Made by a program: the position numbers and the translations under genes. From Candidatus Nanopelagicales bacterium (GTDB lineage: Bacteria; Actinomycetota; Actinomycetes; Nanopelagicales; Nanopelagicaceae), in contig JAURJF010000064.1 of NCBI GenBank assembly GCA_030832365.1, positions 1-5,500 of the forward strand: a stretch of DNA of 5,500 nt, read 5' to 3'. Below, piece after piece: positions 1 to 5,500 of this stretch. Below the pieces are notes generated by a model, which saw only the letters and a list, made by a program, of their open reading frames with translations, searched no databases and had not been told where the DNA came from. Numbering within the stretch: the stretch's first letter is position 1; each line of letters starts with the position of its first letter.

Positions 1-704
1 AAGTAGTTGATGGAAAAGTCGTGCTCTATGCCACCTTGAAGGTTGCTCCTGATTCTGCTGAAGGCAAAGAGAGCATTCCATTAATTCGCCAAGCTGCTAA
101 GCAAGTTAATCCCAATATCTTGGTAGGCGGACAGAGCGCAATTGGCTATGACGTCGATCAGTCATCACGTAGAGATAATCGAGTCATTATCCCAATTGTG
201 CTTCTTTTAATTGCTGTGATTCTTGGCTTCTTGCTTCGAAGCATTCTGGCAGCGGCGCTCTTACTGGGAACAGTGGTTCTCTCATTTGCTGCCACCCTTG
301 GAGTCTGCGCGCTGGTCTTTGATAATGTCTTTGGGTTTGCTGGAACTGATGCAGCTTTCCCGCTCTTTGCCTTCATATTCCTAGTTGCACTTGGCATTGA
401 TTACAACATCTTCTTAATGACTAGAGTTCGAGAAGAGTCGCTAAAAATCGGAACTCGAGCTGGAATCATTAAAGGCTTAACAGTTACTGGCGGTGTTATT
501 ACCTCTGCAGGAATAGTTCTTGCAGCAACCTTTGGAGTTCTTGGGATCTTGCCACTGGTCTTTTTGGCAGAGCTTGGATTTGCTGTCGCATTTGGTGTGC
601 TTCTAGATACCATAATTGTTCGCTCACTTTTGGTTCCAGCCTTGGTGCGAGTAATTGGACCAAAGATCTGGTGGCCATCAAAGCTTCAACATCAAGAGAA
701 CTAA
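1..704 (+). CDS. MMPL/RND-family membrane transporter, C-terminal part (5' end outside window)
   Basis: The frame is open from the first full codon at position 3 to the TAA at 702-704, giving 233 visible residues, so the gene begins left of the window. The GTG at 21 is internal, not a start. Visible residues 1-58 look like the end of the second extracytoplasmic domain. Five hydrophobic spans follow (about 61-79, 82-106, 118-139, 163-185 and 187-216), matching TM8-TM12 of the RND fold. The fourth from the end carries GIDYN (131-135). In MmpL proteins this Asp-Tyr pair (here D133/Y134) belongs to the proton relay that powers export. The basic loop after it (TRVREE) and the tail RSLLVPAL...WWP are also typical of MMPL proteins. 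Family members export lipids, siderophores or drugs across the inner membrane; the substrate here cannot be read from sequence. The next gene starts 11 bases downstream on the same strand. Confidence 0.93.
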   Translation, partial: VVDGKVVLYATLKVAPDSAEGKESIPLIRQAAKQVNPNILVGGQSAIGYDVDQSSRRDNRVIIPIVLLLIAVILGFLLRSILAAALLLGTVVLSFAATLGVCALVFDNVFGFAGTDAAFPLFAFIFLVALGIDYNIFLMTRVREESLKIGTRAGIIKGLTVTGGVITSAGIVLAATFGVLGILPLVFLAELGFAVAFGVLLDTIIVRSLLVPALVRVIGPKIWWPSKLQHQEN

Positions 705-715
705 ACTCTCTCTAA

Positions 716-1729
716 ATGAAGGCAGGAATAATTGGCTATGGATTAGCTGGTCGCTATTTCCATGGTCCAACACTTCTATCTGCTGGATTTCATGTAACAG
801 CAATATGTGCCAGATCGCTTGAAAAAAAGGCTGCTGCACATCAAGACTTTCCAAACGCAGTAATAGTTAATTCAATTGATGAGTTAGTTGCAGAAGATCT
901 AGATTTGATTGTTGTGGCATCGCCAAATGAATTCCATAGTGAGCACGCACTCGCTTCAATTAGAGCTGGAATCAATACAGTTGTTGATAAACCTATGGGT
1001 CGGGATTACTACGAGGCCCTTAGTCTTTATGATGCAGCTGAGCAAAGCGGTGTGCTCTTAACGGTATTCTTCAATCGACTTTGGGACTCTGATTCCTTAA
1101 CCATAAAGAAGATAATCGAGCAGGGAGAAATTGGAAACATTTTTCGTCTCGAGTCAAGATTTGAAAGATTTAGACCAGAGATTAATCCTCTAGCTTGGCG
1201 CGAGAACGCATCGCTCGAAGCAGGAGGGGGCTTACTTCTAGATCTGCAAAGCCATTTAGTATCAACTGCTCTTGATTGGTTTGGCCCAGCTGAGTTGGTA
1301 TTTTCAAGTGTAAGAAGCGTTCGCGGCGCAAGTGATGATGATGTACTCCTTGTTTTAAAGCACGATAACGGTGTTGATTCTTATCTCTCCGCCAGCGCCA
1401 TTAGTGGAAATCCTGGGCCAAAGATTCGCTTAAATGGCGATAAGGCAAGTTTGGTGATTACTGAACTTGATAAGCAGGAGGAGATTTTAAGAAGGGGATT
1501 TAGGGCGACAGCTGGCCAGTGGATAGATAGTGATGAGATTACAAGTAGCGCAAAAATTTATAAGGGAAGTGACTCATTTTCTTATCGAGGAGAAGCTGGT
1601 TTCTATCCTGCTTTTTATAACGAGGTAAGAGTTGCTATTGAACATGGCGGCGAGCTACCAGTGAGTCGAGAGTTATCCCTAAGCGTTGCCAGAATAATTG
1701 ATCAGGCGCGCCAGATAAGTTTTAGGTAA
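716..1729 (+). CDS. Gfo/Idh/MocA-family NAD(P)-dependent oxidoreductase
   Basis: This is a complete 337-residue protein, normal for the family, predicted cytoplasmic. The N-terminal Rossmann domain (about 1-118) starts at once with the dinucleotide loop GYGLAG (7-12), which supports the ATG at 716. The EKP signature appears as DKP (91-93), with K92 the expected catalytic lysine. NRLWD (120-124) and WRE (161-163) lead into the C-terminal beta-sheet domain, where GGGLLLD (170-176) and H180 supply the usual Asp and His. This pattern resembles the YdgJ/YhhX/IolW-like branch, whose members oxidise or reduce sugars and inositols with NAD(P). The substrate is unknown. The family's Gly and second Asp around the His are replaced (DLQSHLVS). 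No Shine-Dalgarno is visible in the 11 bases before the ATG, so translation may be coupled to the upstream MMPL gene. The 3' end converges on the epimerase-like gene with 3 bases between stops. Confidence 0.93.
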   Translation: MKAGIIGYGLAGRYFHGPTLLSAGFHVTAICARSLEKKAAAHQDFPNAVIVNSIDELVAEDLDLIVVASPNEFHSEHALASIRAGINTVVDKPMGRDYYEALSLYDAAEQSGVLLTVFFNRLWDSDSLTIKKIIEQGEIGNIFRLESRFERFRPEINPLAWRENASLEAGGGLLLDLQSHLVSTALDWFGPAELVFSSVRSVRGASDDDVLLVLKHDNGVDSYLSASAISGNPGPKIRLNGDKASLVITELDKQEEILRRGFRATAGQWIDSDEITSSAKIYKGSDSFSYRGEAGFYPAFYNEVRVAIEHGGELPVSRELSLSVARIIDQARQISFR

Positions 1730-1732
1730 GGC

Positions 1733-2623
1733 CTACTCCGCAAGTAAGGCGCTTAGCGCTGGAGCTAAGTGAGGATAATCAAAATTAAAACCAGCATCTA
1801 ATAGCGCAGTTGGCAGAACCTTCTTTGAGCCTAGAACTTCACTTGAGAACCCTCCAAGGACGATTTTGAGAGCAAACCCGGGAACTGGAATTAGTGCAGG
1901 GCGCTTTAGCGCTCTTGCAAGGGCTGAAGTAAATTCTTGATTCGTTGCTGGATTTGGAGCGGTGAGATTTACTGCGCCGCTAACTGGCTTCTCCAATAGA
2001 AAGCAGATTGCCTCGACAAGATCATGAAGTGTGATCCAGGACCACCATTGCTTTCCACTACCTAACTTTCCGCCAACGCCAAACTTAAAGAGCGGTAGCA
2101 TCTTTCCTAACGCTCCACCAGTTGAATCTAAAACTAGTCCAGTTCTAATCTTTACCACTCTAGTATTTGTGGCAAGGTCGGCTGCTGACTCCCACTGCTT
2201 GCAAACGGCTGCTAAAAAATCATCTCCAGGTCGATCAGATTCACTCACCGCTCTATTGCCAGTTTCGCCATACCAACCAATAGCACTGGCAGAGATAAAA
2301 ACATCAGGCTTAAGATTTGAAACAGCATTAGCAATTGTTGTTGTACCAAGGAGTCGAGAATTTAAAATCTCTGCTCGATATTTCTTAGTCCACCTCTTGT
2401 CGCCAACATTTGCGCCAGCAAGGTGAATAATTGCATCCACGCCCTCAAGGGCTGCCAGATCAATATCTCCACTTCTTGGATCCCAAAAGACTTCATCGGG
2501 GGAGACTACTTTTCGTCTCACAAGTTTTTGAACGGTGTGGCCTTCAGACTTGAGATGGCCGACAAGCGCCGTACCAATTAAACCTGATGCACCAGTGATG
2601 GCGATGCGCTGTGGCAGGGACAT
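1733..2623 (-). CDS. TIGR01777-family epimerase-like NAD(P)-binding protein (YfcH/SulA-like)
   Basis: This 296-residue protein matches the TIGR01777 family along its whole length. It has the atypical extended-SDR nucleotide loop TGASGLIG (10-17) and HLAGANVGDKRW (67-78). ASAIGWYGETGN (112-123) is followed by the WE of CKQWE (141-145). Next come RTGLVLD...GGALGKMLP (160-177), GGKLGSGKQWWSWI (184-197) and a C-terminal DUF1731 segment (about 222-296) with RP (241-242) and GFNFDYP (278-284). The fold is that of nucleotide-sugar epimerases, but no reaction is firmly established for the family (E. coli YfcH, plant GC1/SulA). After Y118 there is no lysine four residues on, so the classical YxxxK pair is absent. 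The ATG directly follows the E2 stop codon with no base between, and an AGGG sits six bases upstream inside the E2 gene. It is therefore almost surely co-transcribed and translationally coupled with E2. Function unknown; family call secure. Confidence 0.94.
   Translation of the reverse strand: MSLPQRIAITGASGLIGTALVGHLKSEGHTVQKLVRRKVVSPDEVFWDPRSGDIDLAALEGVDAIIHLAGANVGDKRWTKKYRAEILNSRLLGTTTIANAVSNLKPDVFISASAIGWYGETGNRAVSESDRPGDDFLAAVCKQWESAADLATNTRVVKIRTGLVLDSTGGALGKMLPLFKFGVGGKLGSGKQWWSWITLHDLVEAICFLLEKPVSGAVNLTAPNPATNQEFTSALARALKRPALIPVPGFALKIVLGGFSSEVLGSKKVLPTALLDAGFNFDYPHLAPALSALLAE
1750..1771 (+). other. Possible RNA hairpin just past the oxidoreductase stop codon
   Basis: CTTAGC (1752-1757) and GCTAAG (1764-1769) pair perfectly around a 6-base loop. 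In a plus-strand transcript the stem extends by G1751-U1770 and C1750-G1771 to eight pairs. It begins 20 bases after the oxidoreductase stop, where a 3' hairpin would be expected. No U-run follows, so it is not a standard intrinsic terminator. It also lies inside the 3' coding end of the convergent epimerase-like gene, so it may be chance. Confidence 0.3.
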
Positions 2624-3994
2624 TTACAGCCCTAGATCAGATTCGAAACGACCCTCTTCTAACCGGTCTTTAAGAGTAGTTAAGAATCTTGCAGCATCTG
2701 CGCCATCAACAATTCGATGATCATAGGAAAGTGCAAGATAGACCATGGAGCGAATAGCGATTGTCTCTCCGCCATCTTCTCCCTTAACAACCATTGGGCG
2801 CTTAACAACAGCGCCAACTCCCAAGATTGCTACCTGAGGCTGGTTAATTATTGGAGTATCAAAAAGTGCTCCTCGGGATCCAGTATTTGTGATGGTAAAC
2901 GTGCCGCCACCTAAATCATCCGGCGAGATCTTGTTATCTCTAGTTCTTGAAGCCACATCAACAATTCTTCTTGCAATGCCGCCCATATTGAGATCGCCAG
3001 CATCACGAATCACTGGGACTAATAGACCGCGCTCGGTGTCAACTGCAATACCTAGGTGTTCGGCTCCATGATAAGTAATCTGATCGCCTTCTACTGAAGC
3101 ATTTACAACTGGATGTTGTTTAAGCGCTTCACATACTGCCACTGCAAAAAATGGCAGATAAGTTAATTTCACACCTTCGCGAGCTTCAAAGGTTGCTTTA
3201 GCTTTTTCGCGTAGACGAGCAATTTTGGTGATATCAACTTCAATAACTGTTGTTAGTTGCGCGCTTATAGAGAGGGATTCAAGCATCCTTGCCGCGATAA
3301 CTTTTCTTAGCCTTGACATGCTAACCGTCGTGCCACGAAGTGGGGAGACTGCAACAGATTGTGTGCGAACTTCACTTGGTGCAGAAAAAGTCTGCGCAGC
3401 AGATGCAGGAGCCACTTGAGCTGGGCGAGAAACTGCGGCCATGACATCTTCTTTGCGTATTCTTCCGCCAACTCCTGTGCCACTTACTCGAGCGAGATCG
3501 ACGCCATTTTCGCTGGCAAGTTTTCTAACAATTGGAGTTACGTAGGAGTCATCGAGCACCGAGGCAGCTGCTGGCTTTGGAAGTAGTGGTGGTGGAGTCT
3601 TTGGTGGCGCTGGAACAGGTTTTTCAACTGCAACAACTGGAGCTTGCACAACTGGTGCTTGAACAATTGGCGCTGGAGTTGGAGTAGGCGCTGGGGCAGG
3701 GGTGGGAGCAGGTGCCGGCGTTGGGGTTTGTGCAACGGGGGCACTTGGCGATGATGCGCCATCTCCGATTAGAGCAAGTTCGGTTCCAACAGCAACAACG
3801 CTATCTACTGGAATCAAAATCTTTTCTAACTTACCTGCAGCAGGTGATGGAATCTCAGTATCGACTTTATCGGTTGAAACTTCTAGCAAAGGTTCATCAA
3901 GTGCAACTTGATCGCCTTCGGCTTTTAGCCAACGAGTTACTGTTCCTTCGGTAACGCTCTCACCGAGAGCTGGCATCTTTACTGAAAATGACAT
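2624..3994 (-). CDS. sucB: 2-oxoacid dehydrogenase E2 component (dihydrolipoamide acyltransferase, actinobacterial SucB/DlaT type)
   Basis: E2 forms the core of 2-oxoacid dehydrogenase complexes and moves the acyl group from E1 to CoA on a swinging lipoyl arm. The 456 residues show one N-terminal lipoyl domain (1-78) with the lipoylated lysine K43 in STDKVDTE. A long Pro/Ala/Thr/Val linker follows (about 80-147). The peripheral-subunit binding domain (about 151-188, YVTPIVRKLA...GGRIRKEDV) docks E1/E3. The acyltransferase domain (about 218-456) carries GTFTITNTGSRGALFDTP (364-381) and the catalytic DHRIVDG (425-431; H426, D430). Genes of this type are usually annotated sucB (succinyltransferase). 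In Mycobacterium (DlaT) and Corynebacterium (AceF) the equivalent protein is the pyruvate dehydrogenase E2, so the true acyl substrate is undecided. The start is fixed by MSFSVKMPALGESV, the normal lipoyl-domain beginning. lpd lies 80 bases upstream and the epimerase-like gene follows with no gap. No E1 gene is visible. Confidence 0.95.
   Translation of the reverse strand: MSFSVKMPALGESVTEGTVTRWLKAEGDQVALDEPLLEVSTDKVDTEIPSPAAGKLEKILIPVDSVVAVGTELALIGDGASSPSAPVAQTPTPAPAPTPAPAPTPTPAPIVQAPVVQAPVVAVEKPVPAPPKTPPPLLPKPAAASVLDDSYVTPIVRKLASENGVDLARVSGTGVGGRIRKEDVMAAVSRPAQVAPASAAQTFSAPSEVRTQSVAVSPLRGTTVSMSRLRKVIAARMLESLSISAQLTTVIEVDITKIARLREKAKATFEAREGVKLTYLPFFAVAVCEALKQHPVVNASVEGDQITYHGAEHLGIAVDTERGLLVPVIRDAGDLNMGGIARRIVDVASRTRDNKISPDDLGGGTFTITNTGSRGALFDTPIINQPQVAILGVGAVVKRPMVVKGEDGGETIAIRSMVYLALSYDHRIVDGADAARFLTTLKDRLEEGRFESDLGL
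2630..2633 (-). promoter_or_regulatory. Ribosome binding site of the TIGR01777 gene, inside the E2 coding sequence
   Basis: On the minus strand AGGG lies six bases before the ATG at 2623. It overlaps the codons for the last Leu-Gly of the E2 protein. The E2 TAA (2626-2624) lies between this site and the start. Ribosomes finishing E2 could restart here, which fits one start and no gap. Confidence 0.6.
3633..3677 (-). repeat. Degenerate 15-base tandem repeat in the E2 linker (three units)
   Basis: Three 15-base units (3633-3647, 3648-3662, 3663-3677 on the plus strand: acaactggagcttgc, acaactggtgcttga, acaattggcgctgga) encode the pentapeptide series APIVQAPVVQAPVV. They lie in the flexible linker between the lipoyl and subunit-binding domains. 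Beyond them (about 3668-3727) the linker continues as an alternating Ala/Pro/Thr tract. Such linkers are extended and mobile, letting the lipoyl arm reach E1, E2 and E3 sites. In-frame units suggest length change by slippage or unequal recombination. Confidence 0.7.
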
Positions 3995-4005
3995 TTCTCT
4001 AAACG

Positions 4006-4010
4006 CCCCT
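4006..4010 (-). promoter_or_regulatory. Possible ribosome binding site of the E2 gene, long spacing
   Basis: The only good anti-16S match upstream of the E2 ATG is AGGGG (minus strand), 11 bases before the start. That is longer than the usual 5-9. A closer GAG at 3998-4000 is weak. The start itself is certain from the protein, so this site is simply the best available. Confidence 0.45.
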
Positions 4011-4026
4011 TTGTTCGTATCTACTT

Positions 4027-4055
4027 ATTCTAACGAGCAAATCATCTGATGATAA
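4027..4055 (-). promoter_or_regulatory. Possible sigma-70-type promoter for the E2 gene
   Basis: In the 80-base lpd-E2 gap the minus strand reads TTATCA (4055-4050), a 17-base spacer, then TAGAAT (4032-4027). These match TTGACA and TATAAT at four and five of six positions respectively. A transcript starting about seven bases on would have a leader of about 25 bases including the AGGGG. In an AT-rich gap such a match can occur by chance, so this is a candidate only. It would let E2 and the epimerase-like gene be expressed apart from lpd. Confidence 0.35.
4041..4053. promoter_or_regulatory. Palindrome overlapping the possible E2 promoter spacer
   Basis: ATCATCTGATGAT is a perfect 6+1+6 inverted repeat. 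It overlaps the -35 end and spacer of the candidate promoter. As RNA it could form only a weak 5-bp AT-rich stem with a 3-base loop and no following U-run, so it is not a terminator. Its position is that of a repressor site, but no regulator is known to me for this sequence. Confidence 0.3.
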
Positions 4056-4074
4056 AAAGCCTAACCAAAATTCT

Positions 4075-5442
4075 CTAGCCATGAGCGTGTAGCGGCTTTC
4101 CAGCAAGGGCCATATGAGCCTCACCCATCGCCTCAGAGAGGGTTGGATGAGCATGGAGATGCTGCGCGACATCATCTGCATCAGCTTGCCAATTAAATAT
4201 CAACTGCGCCTCAGCAAGAAGTTCGCCAACTCTTGAACCAACCATATGAATGCCGATAACTCTTCCAGAACTATCAGCAACTAATTTAATGGCTCCAGCA
4301 GTTTTTAGAATCTGGGCCTTTCCATTTCCAGCTAAATCATAATTTAACTCTTTAACTTCAATACCGCGCTTTTTTGCCTCAGCACTTGTTAGTCCAACTG
4401 ATGCAACTTCAGGTTCTGAGTAAGTCACTCTTGGAACGCCGTCGTAATCAATCGCTCTTGGATTAAGACCCGCGATCTCTTCAGCAACCATTATTCCTTC
4501 GGCAAATCCAACGTGAGCCAACTGCAGGGTTGGAATCAAATCTCCAACTGCCCAAACGCCCTTGATATTGGTGCGACATTTATTATCAACTGAGACATAG
4601 CCACGCTCCATCTTGACTCCAACATCTTCATAGCCAAGACCAGATGATGTGGGACCTCGTCCAACTGCGACAAGCAAAAGATCAGCAGCAAAACTCTTTC
4701 CATCTTCAAGCAGAACCTCAACTCCAGATGCGTTCTTACTTACGCTCTTGAATTTAACGCCCAATTCAAAGTTAATTCCACGCTTTCTAAAGGCGCGCTC
4801 TAGAGCCTTACTAGATGACTCATCCTCTAGCGCAACTAGATGGGGAAGGGCTTCAATGATTCGCACCTCAGATCCAAATGATTTCCAGACCGAAGCAAAT
4901 TCGCAGCCAATAACTCCGCCGCCTAGGACGATTACAGACTTAGGGACATATCCCATATGAATTGCTTGATCGCTAGTGATAACTTGCTTTCCATCAATTT
5001 CAAGTCCAGGAAGACTCTTTGCATAAGAACCTGTTGCTAGAACGACATTTTTTCCACTGTAGCTCTCAGAGCCAACTTTTACTGTTGTTGCTGAGACAAG
5101 CTTTCCTTCACCTTCAACATAGGTGATATTTCTAGATTTAACTAAGCCTTGAAGTCCTTTGTGTAGCTTTGAGATAACGCCATCTTTATAGGCATTTACC
5201 GCCACCATATCCATTGAATGAAATTCAGCTTTTACTCCAAACTCAGCAGAGTGCCTTGCTCCATCAGCAATCTCGCCGGCGTGAAGGAGGGCTTTAGTTG
5301 GGATACATCCTCTATGTAGACAGGTTCCACCAAGTTTCTCTTTCTCAATTAATGCGACCTTTAACCCTAATTGAGCAGCGCGTAGCGCGCAGGCATAACC
5401 ACCACTTCCGCCACCGAGAACTACTAGATCAAAATCTGCCAC
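4075..5442 (-). CDS. lpd: Dihydrolipoyl dehydrogenase (E3 component)
   Basis: This flavoprotein reoxidises dihydrolipoyl-lysine on E2 (and on GcvH, if present) using FAD and NAD+, in the cytoplasm. The 455 residues are full length. The FAD loop is GGGSGG (10-15) and the redox-active disulfide is GGTCLHRGCIPTK (38-50; C41, C46). LATGS lies at 135-139 and the NAD loop GGGVIGCEFA at 174-183. The second FAD contact is WAVGD (297-301). The C-terminal dimer interface carries the catalytic pair HPTLSE (H432, E437), which completes the partner subunit's active site. All key residues are present. The start is GTG (5442-5440): an AAAGG lies six bases upstream, a TGA is in frame just further up, and MADFDLVVLGGG is the normal beginning. 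An ATG two bases upstream is out of frame. The E2 gene follows after 80 bases. In actinobacteria one Lpd often serves several complexes. Confidence 0.97.
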   Translation of the reverse strand: MADFDLVVLGGGSGGYACALRAAQLGLKVALIEKEKLGGTCLHRGCIPTKALLHAGEIADGARHSAEFGVKAEFHSMDMVAVNAYKDGVISKLHKGLQGLVKSRNITYVEGEGKLVSATTVKVGSESYSGKNVVLATGSYAKSLPGLEIDGKQVITSDQAIHMGYVPKSVIVLGGGVIGCEFASVWKSFGSEVRIIEALPHLVALEDESSSKALERAFRKRGINFELGVKFKSVSKNASGVEVLLEDGKSFAADLLLVAVGRGPTSSGLGYEDVGVKMERGYVSVDNKCRTNIKGVWAVGDLIPTLQLAHVGFAEGIMVAEEIAGLNPRAIDYDGVPRVTYSEPEVASVGLTSAEAKKRGIEVKELNYDLAGNGKAQILKTAGAIKLVADSSGRVIGIHMVGSRVGELLAEAQLIFNWQADADDVAQHLHAHPTLSEAMGEAHMALAGKPLHAHG

Positions 5443-5448
5443 ATCAAA

Positions 5449-5453
5449 CCTTT
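5449..5453 (-). promoter_or_regulatory. Ribosome binding site deciding the GTG start of lpd
   Basis: On the minus strand AAAGG lies six bases before the GTG at 5442-5440 and four before the out-of-frame ATG at 5444-5442. The spacing favours GTG. The ATG frame reads only six codons before a TAG, so the GTG is the productive start. Confidence 0.7.
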
Positions 5454-5481
5454 CTATAATTCTTTCTCAATGAGCCTATCT

Positions 5482-5499
5482 TGCCAGCATTACTTGGCA
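5482..5499. repeat. Short inverted repeat upstream of lpd, at the window edge
   Basis: TGCCA (5482-5486) and TGGCA (5495-5499) form a 5-bp inverted repeat around an 8-base centre, about 40-57 bases upstream of the lpd start. No T-run follows on the minus strand, so it is not a clear terminator. It could be an operator half-site pair or part of an upstream gene cut off by the window. The remaining upstream bases (5443-5481) hold the ribosome binding site and no strong promoter. Confidence 0.25.
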
Positions 5500-5500
5500 G

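Noticed and set aside
21..704. GTG at 21 as the start of a short complete membrane protein
   Set aside because: The frame is open upstream to the window edge, and the protein has only the last five membrane spans of an MMPL transporter, so it is a window-truncated gene.
2031..2426. 131-codon plus-strand open frame antisense to the epimerase-like gene
   Set aside because: It lies wholly within a well-recognised gene on the other strand, its translation matches no family I know, and it has no convincing ribosome binding site. It is a shadow frame.
3538..3762. 74-codon minus-strand frame rich in Leu, Pro, Gln and His across the E2 linker
   Set aside because: It is the E2 linker read one frame off; the low-complexity repeats keep it free of stops. 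No start signal of its own.
4055..4078. Possible terminator after lpd (minus-strand CTTTTT at 4060-4055)
   Set aside because: The T-run has no stable GC-rich stem before it; pairing of the nearby GGCTA and TTAGGC fails after three bases. Read-through into the E2 gene remains likely.
4649..4960. 103-codon plus-strand open frame antisense to lpd
   Set aside because: Fully inside lpd, with a Ser/Arg/Thr-rich composition as expected from reading a coding strand backwards and no family motif.
5455..5460. Plus-strand TATAAT upstream of lpd, as a divergent promoter
   Set aside because: It is a perfect -10 box, but the sequence 17 bases upstream (aaatct) is no -35 match, and no plus-strand gene is visible in the remaining 40 bases.
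5444..5500. Minus-strand frame of 18 codons running from the window edge to a TGA at 5446-5444, or a shorter one ending TAG at 5478-5476, as the 3' end of an upstream gene
   Set aside because: Either could be the tail of a neighbouring gene, but the visible residues are too few to recognise and no coding signal separates them from chance.

Overview
The window is a housekeeping stretch of a bacterial chromosome. It most likely comes from a small-genome, low-GC actinobacterium of the freshwater acI/Nanopelagicales type. Three things point there. The proteins look actinobacterial: a single-lipoyl-domain E2 of the actinobacterial 'SucB' kind, an Lpd with a CLHRGC active site, and the gene order lpd - E2 - TIGR01777 epimerase. 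The DNA is only moderately GC (about mid-40s percent by eye), with many A/T-ending codons, unlike Streptomyces or Mycobacterium. The genes are packed, with gaps of 0, 3, 11 and 80 bases. The taxon is an inference from memory of these families, not a search result.

Layout: positions 1-704 (+) hold the C-terminal part of an MMPL/RND-type membrane transporter whose start lies left of the window. Eleven bases later, 716-1729 (+) encodes a complete Gfo/Idh/MocA-family NAD(P)-dependent oxidoreductase. It converges, with 3 bases between stop codons, on a minus-strand cluster. Read in its own direction (right to left), the cluster is lpd (dihydrolipoyl dehydrogenase, 5442-4075), an 80-base gap with a possible internal promoter and a palindrome, the E2 acyltransferase (3994-2624), and a TIGR01777-family epimerase-like protein (2623-1733) whose ATG directly follows the E2 stop codon.

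How they work together: E2 carries acyl groups on a lipoyl-lysine, and Lpd (E3) reoxidises the dihydrolipoyl arm with NAD+. They are two of the three components of the pyruvate and/or 2-oxoglutarate dehydrogenase complexes. No E1 gene is in the window. The epimerase-like protein has no established role, but its zero-gap coupling to E2 ties it to the same transcript. The MMPL and oxidoreductase genes look like a separate plus-strand transcript with no evident link to the 2-oxoacid dehydrogenase cluster.

There is no non-coding stretch above 300 bases. I see no tRNA, rRNA, CRISPR array, insertion sequence or phage gene, and no convincing undescribed system. The points worth a second look are small: start-codon arrangements, a possible sucB promoter with an embedded palindrome, a hairpin at the convergent gene junction, and active-site variation in the oxidoreductase.
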